From positions 1-64,000 of the forward strand of contig NZ_SUKC01000003.1 in NCBI RefSeq assembly GCF_005047635.1: a stretch of DNA of 64,000 nt, read 5' to 3'. Source of the DNA: Arthrobacter sp. CAU 1506 (lineage in GTDB: Bacteria; Actinomycetota; Actinomycetes; Actinomycetales; Micrococcaceae). Each line of letters begins with the position of its first letter. Position 1 is the first letter of the stretch. Positions 8,895 to 18,109 of this stretch are shown here, one piece after another. The notes beneath the pieces are model-generated. The model made no database searches and was not told the DNA's origin. It saw nothing but the letters and a program-made list of their open reading frames with translations. The translations under genes were made by a program, and so were the position numbers.

Positions 8895-9569
8895 GTGCCG
8901 GTGCAGCCGGATGCCTTCGCCGATGTCCCGGATCCGCGCCGGCTGGTGGACCGCCGGACGGTGTACCGCGGCAGGATCTGGGACGTGGTCAGCGATACCT
9001 TCACGCTGGGCCAGGACGACGGCGCCACGCTGGTGCGCGACTACATTGCACATCCCGGTGCGGTGGCCATCCTCGCGATGGACCCGGAAGGGCGCGTACT
9101 GCTGCTGAAGCAGTACCGCCAGCCCGCCGAGATGTCGCTGTGGGAGATCCCCGCGGGCCTGCTGGACCTGGACGGAGAGGACTTCGTGGACGCCGCGGCG
9201 CGGGAGTTGGCCGAGGAAGCGGACCTGGTGGCCGGCCGCTGGAACGTGCTGGTGGATTTCTTCAATTCGCCCGGTTCCTCCAGCGAGGCGATCCGCATTT
9301 ATCTGGCGAGGGACCTCTCCGAGGTTCCCGAAGACCAGCGGCATGAGCGCACCGAAGAGGAAGCCGAGATCGAGCACCTCTGGGTGTCACTGGACGATGC
9401 AGTGGACGCCGTCATGGCCGGCCGGCTGCATAATCCCTCGGCGGTGGCCGGGCTGCTCGCGGCAGCCCGGGCCGCCGGCACCGGCTTCGACAACCTGCGA
9501 CCGGCGGATGCGCCCTGGCCTGAGCATCCCAGCCAGCGTCCCGGCGCCGCCGGCTCCGGCCGGGATTGA
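8895..9569 (+). CDS. NUDIX hydrolase, ADP-ribose pyrophosphatase type
   Basis: A 224-residue NUDIX protein. I start at GTG 8895 because GGAG at 8885-8888 is well spaced; an ATG at 8856 inside pyrG is in frame. The NUDIX helix reads GEDFVDAAARELAEEADLV: both catalytic Glu of REL-EE are present, while the usual glycine after EEx is Asp. Length and context (pyrG upstream, xerD downstream) match M. tuberculosis Rv1700, an ADP-ribose pyrophosphatase, so hydrolysis of ADP-ribose to AMP and ribose 5-phosphate is expected. It is 7 bases from xerD and 2 bases from pyrG. Confidence 0.87.
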   Translation: MPVQPDAFADVPDPRRLVDRRTVYRGRIWDVVSDTFTLGQDDGATLVRDYIAHPGAVAILAMDPEGRVLLLKQYRQPAEMSLWEIPAGLLDLDGEDFVDAAARELAEEADLVAGRWNVLVDFFNSPGSSSEAIRIYLARDLSEVPEDQRHERTEEEAEIEHLWVSLDDAVDAVMAGRLHNPSAVAGLLAAARAAGTGFDNLRPADAPWPEHPSQRPGAAGSGRD

Positions 9570-9575
9570 GCACCC

Positions 9576-10556
9576 ATGGTGCCGGTGCAGGCCCCGCCAG
9601 CCAAGGGCGACGAATTCACTGCGACAGCGCTGGGCCCCGCCGCGGGAGACTACCTGCAGCACATGGCGGTGGAACGCGGACTGGCCGCCAACACCGTGGC
9701 GGCCTACCGCAGGGACCTGGGCCGCTACCTGAGGTTCCTGCAGGGACGGTCGATCAGTGAGCCGGCCGCGGTGAGCCGCCACGATGTCACGGCGTTCGCC
9801 CAGGCCCTGTCCGACGGGTCCGACGGCGCTGCCGCGCTGAGCGTCAGGTCGGCGGCCCGGACCATTGTGGCCGTGCGCGGCCTGCACAAGTTCTGGACCC
9901 TGGAAGGCATCACGGAGACCGATCCGGCCACCGACGTCCATCCGCCGATGCCCGGCAAACGCCTGCCCAAGGCCATCTCCGTGGCCGACGTGACCCGGAT
10001 CCTCGAGTCCGCCGGCTCGGACAGTGCCACCGGCCTGCGTGACCGGGCGCTGCTGGAGTTTTTGTACGCGACCGGCGCCCGGATCAGCGAAGCGGTGGGC
10101 CTGGACGTTGATGATGTCAGCGTCGAACCGCAAGGCGACGGCCCCGCCGTCGTCCGCCTTTTTGGCAAGGGATCGAAGGAGCGGCTGGTGCCGCTGGGCT
10201 CCTATGCTGCGCAGGCCGCCGACGCCTACCTGGTCCGTGGACGGCCGGCCCTGGCCGCCAAGGGTCTCGGCACTCCGGCCCTGTTTCTGAACGCCCGCGG
10301 TGGCCGGCTGAGCCGCCAAAGCGCTTGGACCATCCTGAAGGCGGCGGCGGAGAAAGCCGGCATCACACAGCCCGTTTCCCCGCACACCCTGCGCCACTCT
10401 TTCGCTACCCACCTGCTGGAGGGCGGCGCGGATGTCCGCGTGGTGCAGGAGATGCTGGGCCACGCATCCGTCACCACCACGCAGATCTACACGCTGGTCA
10501 CCGCCGATACGCTGCGCGAAGTCTACGCCGCCGCGCACCCGCGCGCCCTGGGCTAA
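9576..10556 (+). CDS. xerD: Tyrosine recombinase XerD
   Basis: A 326-residue site-specific recombinase that resolves chromosome dimers at dif together with XerC. A SAM-like core-binding domain occupies residues about 20-115. The catalytic set is complete: Arg in YATGARISE, Lys in [12 protein letters not shown], His and Arg in HTLRHSF, His in MLGHAS, and nucleophile Tyr in TQIYT. The N-terminus carries about 15 extra residues. No integrase or phage gene accompanies it, and the neighbours are conserved chromosomal genes, so this is the host XerD. Confidence 0.93.
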   Translation: MVPVQAPPAKGDEFTATALGPAAGDYLQHMAVERGLAANTVAAYRRDLGRYLRFLQGRSISEPAAVSRHDVTAFAQALSDGSDGAAALSVRSAARTIVAVRGLHKFWTLEGITETDPATDVHPPMPGKRLPKAISVADVTRILESAGSDSATGLRDRALLEFLYATGARISEAVGLDVDDVSVEPQGDGPAVVRLFGKGSKERLVPLGSYAAQAADAYLVRGRPALAAKGLGTPALFLNARGGRLSRQSAWTILKAAAEKAGITQPVSPHTLRHSFATHLLEGGADVRVVQEMLGHASVTTTQIYTLVTADTLREVYAAAHPRALG

Positions 10557-10593
10557 GCCGGCGTCGTTGAGCGGCCGGACACCTGGACCGGAC

Positions 10594-10599
10594 TAGACT
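10594..10599 (+). promoter_or_regulatory. Candidate -10 of leaderless NUDIX promoter
   Basis: TAGACT fits TANNNT and ends 7 bases before ATG 10607. There is no purine-rich ribosome binding site in between, so the mRNA is probably leaderless. Confidence 0.5.
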
Positions 10600-10606
10600 C
10601 GCTCCC

Positions 10607-11110
10607 ATGACCGTTGCCGTTGCCCTGTGCTTCCTGCTGAGGGAAGAATCCGGGCAGAGCTCCGTGCTGCTCGGCCGGAAAAAGACCGGCTTCGGCCTCG
10701 GGAAGGTCGTGGGCGTCGGCGGAAAACTGGAAGCGGGGGAGTCCGAGCGCAATGCTGCCTGCCGGGAGATGCAGGAGGAGACCGGTGTGCACGTCAGCGT
10801 CGAGGACCTGGAACCGGCCGGACGGATCTTCTTCGACTTTCCGGCCCGGCCGGCGTGGAGCATGGACACCGCGCTCTTCATCGCTCGGAGCTGGACCGGC
10901 GTGCCGGTGGAGTCGGTGGAAATTGCCCCGGCCTGGCACCGCGTGGACCAACTGCCGCTGGGGCTGATGTGGCAGGACGCCGGGCATTGGCTACCGCTGG
11001 CCCTGTCGGGGGAGCAGCCGCGGCTACGGGTGGTGATGCGGCCCGATAACGAGACGGTGGCCGACGTCGAGGATCTCGACACCGGCCACCGCGTGGGCTG
11101 GCAGTTTTAG
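10607..11110 (+). CDS. NUDIX hydrolase, MTH1-like (8-oxo-dGTP diphosphatase)
   Basis: A 167-residue protein with a full canonical NUDIX box at residues about 44-66 (GKLEAGE...REMQEETG). The preceding KKTGFGLGKVVGVGG and the FDFPARPAWSMDTALF region resemble MTH1-type enzymes, which hydrolyse oxidised purine nucleoside triphosphates. The substrate is therefore inferred. Its TAG stop overlaps by 3 bases the TAA stop of the convergent prpC gene. No terminator separates the two. Confidence 0.83.
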   Translation: MTVAVALCFLLREESGQSSVLLGRKKTGFGLGKVVGVGGKLEAGESERNAACREMQEETGVHVSVEDLEPAGRIFFDFPARPAWSMDTALFIARSWTGVPVESVEIAPAWHRVDQLPLGLMWQDAGHWLPLALSGEQPRLRVVMRPDNETVADVEDLDTGHRVGWQF

Positions 11111-12267
11111 CGGCCCAGTTCCCGCTGGCCGGGCCCGTTGTATTCGCTGAGCGGGCGGATCAGCGAGTTGGCTTCCAACTGCTCCATGATGTGCGCGGTC
11201 CAGCCGGTGATCCGGCTGGCCACGAACAGCGGGGTGAACATTTCCGTGTCGAAGCCCATCAGGTGGTAAGTGGGTCCGGCGGGGTAGTCCAGGTTCGGCT
11301 TGATGTTCTTCGCCTCGCCCATCGCAACCTCCAGCCCGTCGTAGAGTCCAAGGATCTCGGGGCGGCCGTAGTGGTCGATCATCTTGTCCAGGGCGGCTTT
11401 CATGGTCGGCACCCGGGAATCGCCGTGCTTATAGACCCGGTGGCCGAAGCCCATCACCTTCTTCTTTTCCGCCAGGGCCTGCTCCATCCAGGTCCGGGCA
11501 CGCGCGGCTGCCTCCTCGCGGGACTCGTCGGTGCGGATGCCGATCTGCTCGAACGTGTGCATCACCGCTTCATTGGCGCCGCCGTGCAGTGGTCCTTTCA
11601 GCGCCCCGATGGCCCCGGTCACGGCCGAATGCAGGTCGGACAAGGTGGAGGTGATGACCCGGGCGGTGAAGGTGGAGGCGTTGAACGAGTGCTCGGCGTA
11701 CAGGATCATCGAGACGTTGAACGCGTCCACCACCTCCGGGGCAGCTTCCTCGCCGAAGGTCATCCAGAGGAAGTTCGCGGCGTAGCCCAGGTCTTCGCGC
11801 GGTTCCACCAGGTCCTGGCCGCGGCGCCGGCGCTGGTCATAGGCCACCACCGCCGGGAACGCGGCAAAGAGCTCCAGCGCCTTGGCCATGTTCGCCTCCG
11901 GCGAGGAGTCCTCGGCCAGCCGGTGGCGGGCTCCGATCACGCTGGCTGCCGTGCGGCAGACGTCCATGGGGTGGGCTTGGACCGGCAGCGCATCGATGAC
12001 CGACTTCACCACCGGGTCCAGGGCGCGGCCGCCGCGTTCGGCCGCGGTGAAGTCCCGCAACTGGTTTGCGTCGGGAAGCTCAGAATTCCACAGCAGATAC
12101 GCCACTTCTTCGAAGCTGCAGTGCGCGGCCAGATCCTGGACCGGGTAGCCGCGGTACAGCAGCGAGTTGGTTTCCGCGTTGACCTTGGAGATCTTCGTCG
12201 TGTCGACGACGACGCCGGCCAGCCCTTTGTGGATCTGCGGTGCTTCAATGGTTGCATCCGTGCTCAT
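11107..12267 (-). CDS. prpC: 2-Methylcitrate synthase / citrate synthase
   Basis: A 386-residue citrate synthase family enzyme that condenses propionyl-CoA with oxaloacetate. Conserved active-site blocks are GPLHGGANEAVMH and MGFGHRVYKHGDSR, with FNASTFTARV before them. Short length and prpD/prpB neighbours mark the methylcitrate type, although such enzymes often also accept acetyl-CoA. It is the last gene of the gntR-prpD-prpB-prpC operon, 21 bases after prpB, with an AGGAGTC ribosome binding site in the gap. Confidence 0.93.
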   Translation of the reverse strand: MSTDATIEAPQIHKGLAGVVVDTTKISKVNAETNSLLYRGYPVQDLAAHCSFEEVAYLLWNSELPDANQLRDFTAAERGGRALDPVVKSVIDALPVQAHPMDVCRTAASVIGARHRLAEDSSPEANMAKALELFAAFPAVVAYDQRRRRGQDLVEPREDLGYAANFLWMTFGEEAAPEVVDAFNVSMILYAEHSFNASTFTARVITSTLSDLHSAVTGAIGALKGPLHGGANEAVMHTFEQIGIRTDESREEAAARARTWMEQALAEKKKVMGFGHRVYKHGDSRVPTMKAALDKMIDHYGRPEILGLYDGLEVAMGEAKNIKPNLDYPAGPTYHLMGFDTEMFTPLFVASRITGWTAHIMEQLEANSLIRPLSEYNGPGQRELGR

Positions 12268-12288
12268 GGCGACTCCTATGTCTTGTGG

Positions 12289-13194
12289 TCAGTGCTGACC
12301 GGGCACTTGGAAATTGAATACAGAGGTGTCGAATTGGTTATACGCCTCATAATCCACCAATTCGTACAAACGCGCACGGGTCAACATCTGCCCGACCTGT
12401 GATTGCTGGGTTCCGTCGGCCTTGATTGCGTCCAGGGTCCGCCCGGCAGCGCCCATCGCGCTGCGCAGCAGGGTCACCGGGTAGATCACCATGTTCACGC
12501 CCACCGAGGACAGTGCCTCGGCGGTGAACAGATCGCTCTTGCCGAATTCGGTCATGTTGGCCAGCACCGGGACGTCGACGGCTTCGCGGATGGCCGCGAA
12601 TTCCTCCAACGTCCGCATGGCCTCCGGGAAGATGGCGTCAGCGCCGGCGTCGACCAGCGCGCGGGCGCGGTCTTGGGCTGCGGCCAGGCCGTCCACGGCC
12701 CGGATGTCGGTCCGTGCCATGATCAGGAAGTTCGGGTCGCGGCGGGCATCGGCGGCGGCCCGGATCCGTTTGCTGGCGGTCTGAAGGTCCACCACGTTCT
12801 TGCCGTCCAGATGGCCGCAGCGTTTGGGGTTGAACTGGTCTTCGATGTGGCAGCCTGCCAGGCCGGCATTTTCCAGTTCCTGCACCGTGCGGGCCACGTT
12901 CATCGGCTCGCCGAAGCCGGTGTCGGCGTCCACCAGGGCGGGCAGGTCGGTCATCCGCGCGATCTGTCCGGCGCGGGTGGCGACTTCGGTCAGCGTGGTC
13001 AGTCCGATATCCGGCAGGCCCAGGTCGTTGGCCAGCACCGCGCCGGAGATGTAGACGCCGTCGAACCCCTTCTCCTGGATCAGCCGTGCCGAGAGCGGGT
13101 TGAACGCGCCCGGGAACTGCTGCAGTTTGCCGGAGGCCAGGGACTCTCGCAGCGTCCGGCGCTTCTGCTCGGGTGTGGTGGCGGAGTAGAGCAT
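12289..13194 (-). CDS. prpB: 2-Methylisocitrate lyase
   Basis: A 301-residue enzyme of the PEP mutase/isocitrate lyase family. It cleaves 2-methylisocitrate to pyruvate and succinate. The catalytic loop KRCGHLDGK carries the active Cys, and VDADTGFGEP holds the metal-binding Asp residues. SSVGVNMVIYPVTLLR is the typical C-terminal signature. The start codon abuts the prpD stop codon with no spacer, so translation is coupled. Confidence 0.94.
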   Translation of the reverse strand: MLYSATTPEQKRRTLRESLASGKLQQFPGAFNPLSARLIQEKGFDGVYISGAVLANDLGLPDIGLTTLTEVATRAGQIARMTDLPALVDADTGFGEPMNVARTVQELENAGLAGCHIEDQFNPKRCGHLDGKNVVDLQTASKRIRAAADARRDPNFLIMARTDIRAVDGLAAAQDRARALVDAGADAIFPEAMRTLEEFAAIREAVDVPVLANMTEFGKSDLFTAEALSSVGVNMVIYPVTLLRSAMGAAGRTLDAIKADGTQQSQVGQMLTRARLYELVDYEAYNQFDTSVFNFQVPGQH

Positions 13195-14715
13195 TTAGAA
13201 CAGCCCCTTCGGACCGGCGGAGAGGTCGATGACCCCGTCGGCGGCCTGGATGTTCAGTTGGTCCAACTCGCCGGCGGCCAGTTCCGGCAACCGCTCGACG
13301 GCGGCCAGGAACCGGTCGATTTCTGCCTCGTCGACGATCCCGGCGGCCAGCGTGCGCAGCTTGTTCACATAGTGTTCCCGGGTGAACGGTCGGGCGCCCA
13401 GCGGGTGGGCATCGGCTACGGCGATTTCGTCGGTGATGACGGTGCCGTCGGTGAGCGTGATCTCCACCGAGCCGCCGAACGCCTTTTCGGCGATGTCCAG
13501 CGAGTGGTAGCGGCGGGTCCACTCCGGGTCTTCCTCGGTGCTGACCTTGTGCCACAGCGCTACGGTGTCCGGCCGGGCGGCCCGTTCCGGGGCGTAGGAA
13601 TCGACGTGGTGCCAGGCACCGTCCTGCAGTGCCACGGTAAAGATGTACGGGATCGAGTGGTCCAGCGTTTCGCGCGAAGCCGTCGGGCTGTACTTCTGCG
13701 GATCGTTGGCACCGGAGCCGATCACGAAGTGCGTGTGGTGGCTGGTCTTGATCAGCACGGACTTCACGTTGTCCGCGTCGGTGGCTTCCGGATGCTCGCG
13801 GTGCAGCTTGCGGGCCAGATCGATCCAGGCCTGGGCCTGGTATTCGGCCGAGTGTTCCTTGGTGTACGTGTCCAGGATGGCGCGCTTGGGCTCGCCCGGT
13901 GCCGGCAACGGGACGTCGTAGGAGGCGTCCGGCCCGTCCAGCAACCAGGCAATGACGCCGTCCTCGCCTTCGTAGATCGGCACCGGTGAGGTCTGGCCGC
14001 GCATCGCCCGGTCCACAGCCTCCACCGCCATCTTGCCCGCGAAGGCCGGCGCGTGCGCCTTCCAGGTGGAGATTTCGCCCTTGCGCGACTGGCGGGTCGC
14101 CGTCGTCGTGTGCAGCGCCTGGCCCACGGCCTGGAAGATGGTTTCCACGTCCAGGCCCAGCAGCGTTCCGATGCCCGCGGCGGCCGACGGCCCCAGATGC
14201 GCCACGTGGTCGATCTTGTGCTTGTGCAGGCAGATGGCCTTGACCAGGTCCACCTGGATTTCGTAACCGGTGGCGATGCCGCGGAGCAGGTCGCGGCCGT
14301 TCGACCCGACATGCTGGGCCACCGCCAGGATCGGCGGGATGTTGTCGCCCGGGTGCGAGTAGTCAGCGGCCAGGAACGTGTCGTGGTAGTCCAGTTCCCG
14401 CACGGCTACGCCGTTGGCCCAGGCCGCCCACTCCGGCGAGGTCTTCTGCGCGATGCCGAAGATGCCGGAGCCGTTTCCGCCGCCGGAGACCGGATGGCTC
14501 AGCGCCTGCGCACGCGCGGCGACGATCGGGCCCCGGTTCAGCGACGCGATCGCCACCGAAGCGTTGTCGATGATCCGGTTAATCACCATCTCGGCCACCT
14601 CGGCCGAAACCTCCACCGGATCGGTGGCCACCTGGGCGATCTTGTAGGCGAGCTGGTCCTCGCGCGGCAGGTTCTCTTCACTGCGGTAGACGCGTACGCG
14701 GTTCTCGACGGTCAT
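13195..14715 (-). CDS. prpD: 2-Methylcitrate dehydratase
   Basis: A 506-residue MmgE/PrpD family dehydratase, converting 2-methylcitrate towards 2-methylisocitrate. Family blocks seen include [17 protein letters not shown] and [20 protein letters not shown], with [17 protein letters not shown] further on. It overlaps the gntR stop by one base (TAATG) and is directly followed by prpB. It is the first enzyme gene of the operon. Confidence 0.93.
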   Translation of the reverse strand: MTVENRVRVYRSEENLPREDQLAYKIAQVATDPVEVSAEVAEMVINRIIDNASVAIASLNRGPIVAARAQALSHPVSGGGNGSGIFGIAQKTSPEWAAWANGVAVRELDYHDTFLAADYSHPGDNIPPILAVAQHVGSNGRDLLRGIATGYEIQVDLVKAICLHKHKIDHVAHLGPSAAAGIGTLLGLDVETIFQAVGQALHTTTATRQSRKGEISTWKAHAPAFAGKMAVEAVDRAMRGQTSPVPIYEGEDGVIAWLLDGPDASYDVPLPAPGEPKRAILDTYTKEHSAEYQAQAWIDLARKLHREHPEATDADNVKSVLIKTSHHTHFVIGSGANDPQKYSPTASRETLDHSIPYIFTVALQDGAWHHVDSYAPERAARPDTVALWHKVSTEEDPEWTRRYHSLDIAEKAFGGSVEITLTDGTVITDEIAVADAHPLGARPFTREHYVNKLRTLAAGIVDEAEIDRFLAAVERLPELAAGELDQLNIQAADGVIDLSAGPKGLF

Positions 14716-15437
14716 TAAACTGTCCTTTCGGCTGGCAGATCGGGTCGATGGTGTGGATCGGTGGACTTGAAATGTTCCAGGCTCTGGTGCAGGTGGATCC
14801 GGGTGGCCGCCGCAGCCACCTGGCCGTCGCCGTCGGCAATGGCGCCGGCGATGTTGGCGTGCTCGGCGGCCGAGGCCAGCAACCTGGCCGGATTGTCCCG
14901 GGCGAGCCGCCGGACCCTCACCAGGTGGACGCGGAGGTTGGCCATCGCCTGGCGCAGATAGGTGTTTCCTGCCGCGTCGTCCACGGCGGCATCCAGCCGG
15001 CCGACCAGTTCGTAGTAAGCCCGCGCATCAGGCGCAGAACCGCGCAGCGCGTCCGCGGCGGCAAGGAACTCGTGCTGCAGCTGTCGGAAGACGGCCGGCT
15101 CGCCGCGTACGGCGGCCAAGGCCGCCGACTGGCATTCCAACGCTGTGCGCAGTTCGAACAGCTCGGTGACGTTTGCCAGCGAGATGGCGGCGACGACGAC
15201 CCCGCGCCCCGCATGAGGGGCGGTCAGTCCTTCTGCGTTCAGCCGGCCCAGTGCCTCGCGCAGGGGAGTGCGGGAGATGCCCAGCCGTGCCGCCTGCTCA
15301 ACCTCGCCCAGCACGGTGCCGGGAGGCAGCCGCCATTCGACAATGTCCTCCCGCAGCGCCCAGTAAGCCCGCTCGCTGGCCCGGAGGGGCTGCCCGCTGT
15401 GCGCCGACGGCGCGTGCTGTTCAACGATTCCCACCAC
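14715..15437 (-). CDS. GntR family regulator (FCD type) of the prp operon
   Basis: A 240-residue regulator. The N-terminal winged helix holds [31 protein letters not shown] near residues 36-66. The C-terminal helical FCD domain begins near residue 95 and binds an effector in this family. It is the first gene of the prp operon and overlaps prpD by one base. Two perfect TGTATACA palindromes lie immediately upstream, one of them over the likely -10 (TATACA, 5 bases from GTG). This suggests autoregulation. A 2-methylcitrate-pathway intermediate is a plausible effector, by inference only. It is not related to the PrpR regulators of enterobacteria or mycobacteria. Confidence 0.88.
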   Translation of the reverse strand: MVGIVEQHAPSAHSGQPLRASERAYWALREDIVEWRLPPGTVLGEVEQAARLGISRTPLREALGRLNAEGLTAPHAGRGVVVAAISLANVTELFELRTALECQSAALAAVRGEPAVFRQLQHEFLAAADALRGSAPDARAYYELVGRLDAAVDDAAGNTYLRQAMANLRVHLVRVRRLARDNPARLLASAAEHANIAGAIADGDGQVAAAATRIHLHQSLEHFKSTDPHHRPDLPAERTV

Positions 15438-15442
15438 CCCAC

Positions 15443-15450
15443 TGTATACA
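15443..15450. promoter_or_regulatory. GntR operator, proximal copy (TGTATACA)
   Basis: A perfect 8-bp palindrome, 6 bases upstream of the gntR start codon. It overlaps the best -10 candidate on the minus strand. The core fits the TNGTNNNACNA-like sites bound by FCD-type GntR proteins. Confidence 0.6.
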
Positions 15451-15505
15451 TGGGAGTGCCAATCGCGCTAGAGACGGCATCGAAATCCGCAATTTGGGCC
15501 AGTTT

Positions 15506-15513
15506 TGTATACA
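15506..15513. promoter_or_regulatory. GntR operator, distal copy (TGTATACA)
   Basis: A second perfect TGTATACA, exactly 63 bp from the first, which is six helical turns. It lies between gntR and the divergent VOC gene and could serve both promoters. Confidence 0.55.
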
Positions 15514-15625
15514 CAGAGTCGGCACAGGGTTGGGTGCTGGTGGTCCAGTGTGCGCCGCCCCTAGACTGGGTCGATGTGGTGTGGATCACCATGCCATCCC
15601 TTCACGCAGAATGCAGGTGAGAGCA

Positions 15626-16015
15626 ATGGCCGGACGAGTCGTGCACTTCGAAATTCCAGCGGAGGACCAGGACCGCGCGAAAGAGTTCTACACCTCCGCG
15701 TTCGGCTGGGACATCACCACGATGCCGGAGATCGACTACACCTCGCTGGGAACCGCCCCCACCGACGGCCAGGGCATGCCCACCGAACCCGGGGCCATCA
15801 ACGGCGGCATGTTCCGCCGCGAAGGCGAGCTGACCGGCCCGATTATTACCATCGACGTGGACGATATCGACGCCGCACTGGAAAAAATCGGCAGTCTCGG
15901 TGGATCGACGGTCACGGCCAAGGGAGCGGTTCCGCAGATGGGGTACTTCGCCCACTTCCGGGACACTGAAGGGAACGTGATGGGCCTGTGGCACACCGAT
16001 TCCTCTGCCGGGTAG
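15626..16015 (+). CDS. VOC family (glyoxalase/bleomycin-resistance fold) protein
   Basis: A 129-residue single-module VOC protein. It begins MAGRVVHFEIPAEDQDRAKEFY, with AGGTGAG upstream of ATG 15626; an ATG at 15611 is also in frame. The typical pattern is visible: HFEIP at the start, GWDI after the first helix, and a C-terminal HFRDTEGNVMGLW. Such proteins with the GNVMGLW ending are widespread in actinobacteria and their substrate is unknown. It is divergent from gntR and shares its operator region, so it may belong to the same regulon. Confidence 0.8.
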   Translation: MAGRVVHFEIPAEDQDRAKEFYTSAFGWDITTMPEIDYTSLGTAPTDGQGMPTEPGAINGGMFRREGELTGPIITIDVDDIDAALEKIGSLGGSTVTAKGAVPQMGYFAHFRDTEGNVMGLWHTDSSAG

Positions 16016-16244
16016 CGGCCTGAAGCTTCGCGCAACTCTCAGGGATTGTGATCCCCGGCCGCCAGCGCTGCGTGCTGTGCTGCGCAGGTCCGGCCGGCCT
16101 GCCGCGACGCCTCAAACCTTCGACCTCTACTAGAAGCTAAAGGCTCGCCGGTCGTCAGCGTCCTGTCGATTGATCGCAGGAACGTCGCTGTAACCTTGTC
16201 TGGAAGAAGTACAGCAGCGAAACGATGGAAGCTGGGTTTGATAC

Positions 16245-17135
16245 GTGAGCAGCGAACAAGGTTCGACAACCACTCTGCGGCAAGCGGACGAGGATGTCCT
16301 GGGCCCCACCGGCCGGCCGCTGACCGAGTTCCCCGAACCGCCCGCCCTGGCCTCGCACGGTCCAGCGCGGATCGTGGCCATGGTCAACCAGAAAGGCGGC
16401 GTGGGTAAAACCACGTCCACCATCAACCTTGGCGCTGCCCTGGCCGAGGTCGGCCGCAAGGTGCTGCTGGTAGATTTCGATCCGCAGGGTGCGCTGTCCG
16501 CCGGGCTCGGCACGAATCCGCATGAGCTGGACCTGACCGTCTACAACGTGCTGATGGACCGCAAGACCGACATCCGCGAGGCGATCCAGCCCACCGAGGT
16601 GGAGAACATCGACCTGCTGCCGGCGAACATCGACCTCTCCGCCGCGGAAGTGCAGTTGGTCAATGAAGTCGCCCGCGAGCAGGTCCTCGCGCACGCGCTG
16701 CGCAAAGTCGAAGACGACTACGACATCATCCTGATCGACTGCCAGCCCTCTTTGGGTTTGCTGACCGTCAACGCGCTGACCGCGGCCCACGGCGTGATCA
16801 TTCCGCTGATCTGCGAGTTCTTTGCCCTGCGGGCGGTGGCGCTGCTGGTGGAAACCATCGAGAAGGTCCAGGACCGGTTGAATCCGCGGCTTCAGATCGA
16901 CGGCGTGCTGGCCACCATGTACGACCCCCGCACGCTGCACAGCCGCGAAGTGATCGGCCGCCTGCTGGAGGCGTTCGGCGACAAGGTCTTCGAAACTGTC
17001 ATCAAGCGGACGATCAAGTTCGCAGACGCCACCGTCGCCGCCGAGCCGATCACCAGCTATGCCGGCAACCATGCCGGTGCAACCGCATACCGCCAGCTGG
17101 CCAAGGAGCTCATTTCGCGCGGCGGCGCCCCCTGA
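16245..17135 (+). CDS. ParA/Soj family ATPase upstream of scpAB
   Basis: A 296-residue deviant-Walker ATPase. The motif QKGGVGKTT is near residues 49-57 after a 40-residue variable N-terminus. Switch regions VDFDPQG and LIDCQPSLG follow. No parB gene or parS-like site is next to it. Its place just ahead of scpA-scpB matches M. tuberculosis Rv1708, so it probably belongs with chromosome organisation rather than the main parABS locus. Its stop overlaps the scpA start by one base. Confidence 0.88.
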   Translation: MSSEQGSTTTLRQADEDVLGPTGRPLTEFPEPPALASHGPARIVAMVNQKGGVGKTTSTINLGAALAEVGRKVLLVDFDPQGALSAGLGTNPHELDLTVYNVLMDRKTDIREAIQPTEVENIDLLPANIDLSAAEVQLVNEVAREQVLAHALRKVEDDYDIILIDCQPSLGLLTVNALTAAHGVIIPLICEFFALRAVALLVETIEKVQDRLNPRLQIDGVLATMYDPRTLHSREVIGRLLEAFGDKVFETVIKRTIKFADATVAAEPITSYAGNHAGATAYRQLAKELISRGGAP

Positions 17136-18109
17136 TGACGCTGACGCCGGCAGGCGAGATGCCTGCTGGCCGCCCTCCGGCAGGTCAGGAAACGGCGCCG
17201 GCAGGTCAGGAAACGGCGCCGGCAGGTCAGGAAACGGCGCCGGCCGGCCCGGACGGCGGCCCGAAGGCGGCCGGATTCGCTGTGACCTTGGACAACTTCA
17301 GCGGTCCTTTCGATCTGCTGCTGGGACTGATTTCCAAGCACGAAATGGACATCACCGAAGTGGCGCTCTCCCGCGTCACCGACGAATTCATCTCCTACAT
17401 TCGCGGCCTGCAGGCCGACGGCAACGATAAAGCTCTGGATGAAGCCAGCGAGTTCCTGGTCATCGCGGCGACCCTGCTGGACCTCAAGGCCGCCCGGCTG
17501 CTGCCGACCGGCGAGGTCGAGGACGATGAAGACATCGCCCTGCTCGAGGCCCGCGATCTGCTCTTTGCCCGGCTGCTGCAGTACAAGGCCTTCAAGGAAG
17601 TCGCGGCGCTCTTGGGACAGCGGTTGGCCCGCGAGGCCGACCGCTTTCCGCGCCAGGTGTCGCTGGAACCTCACTTTGCTGCTCTGCTGCCGGAGCTGGT
17701 CTGGCGCACGCCGCCGGCGGAGTTCGCCGCGTTGGCGGCCAAGGCGCTGGAGCCCAAGGAACCCGCGCCCACCCAGGTGGGGCTCTCCCACCTGCATGCG
17801 CCGCCGGTCAGTGTGAAGGAGCAAGCTGCCCTGCTGGGCGCCCGGCTGCAGGCCGGGGCGCCGCTGTCCTTCCGCTCGCTCACCGCAGATGCGGACAGCA
17901 CGCTGGTGGTGGTCGCGCGCTTCCTGGCGCTGCTGGAGATGTTCCGCGACGCAGTCATCGCCTTCGATCAGGCTGCGCCGCTGGGTGAGCTGACGGTGCG
18001 TTGGACCGGTCCGGATTCCGAATGGACCGGCGAGAATCTCAGCGAAGAGTATGAAGACATCCCGGTGGCGGAGACCGCGACCGACGGAACGGAGGAGACC
18101 CATGACTGA
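17135..18109 (+). CDS. scpA: Segregation and condensation protein A
   Basis: A 324-residue kleisin that bridges SMC heads with ScpB. The N-terminal kleisin region starts at FAVTLDNFSGPFDLLLGLISKHEMDIT after about 45 variable residues; a C-terminal winged helix is expected near 225-275. The variable N-terminus contains three exact 21-bp DNA repeats encoding AGQETAP, and the C-terminus is acidic. It is coupled to parA at the start and overlaps scpB by 8 bases. Confidence 0.93.
   Translation: MTLTPAGEMPAGRPPAGQETAPAGQETAPAGQETAPAGPDGGPKAAGFAVTLDNFSGPFDLLLGLISKHEMDITEVALSRVTDEFISYIRGLQADGNDKALDEASEFLVIAATLLDLKAARLLPTGEVEDDEDIALLEARDLLFARLLQYKAFKEVAALLGQRLAREADRFPRQVSLEPHFAALLPELVWRTPPAEFAALAAKALEPKEPAPTQVGLSHLHAPPVSVKEQAALLGARLQAGAPLSFRSLTADADSTLVVVARFLALLEMFRDAVIAFDQAAPLGELTVRWTGPDSEWTGENLSEEYEDIPVAETATDGTEETHD
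17180..17242 (+). repeat. 21-bp coding tandem repeat, 3 perfect units
   Basis: Three identical 21-bp units (17180-17200, 17201-17221, 17222-17242) encode AGQETAP repeats in the ScpA N-terminus. Identity at the DNA level, including third positions, implies recent duplication. Confidence 0.95.

Noticed and set aside
9576-10556. Integrase of a mobile element
   Set aside because: The recombinase is a standard XerD in conserved context, with no attachment repeats, tRNA target or phage genes nearby.
11191-13989. Plus-strand open frames of 403 and 528 residues opposite prpC, prpB and prpD
   Set aside because: They are antisense shadows of high-GC coding sequence. The minus-strand products have complete family motifs and coupled starts.
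16245-17135. A parABS partition locus
   Set aside because: No parB gene and no parS-like sequence are next to this parA. It belongs to the scpAB cluster.
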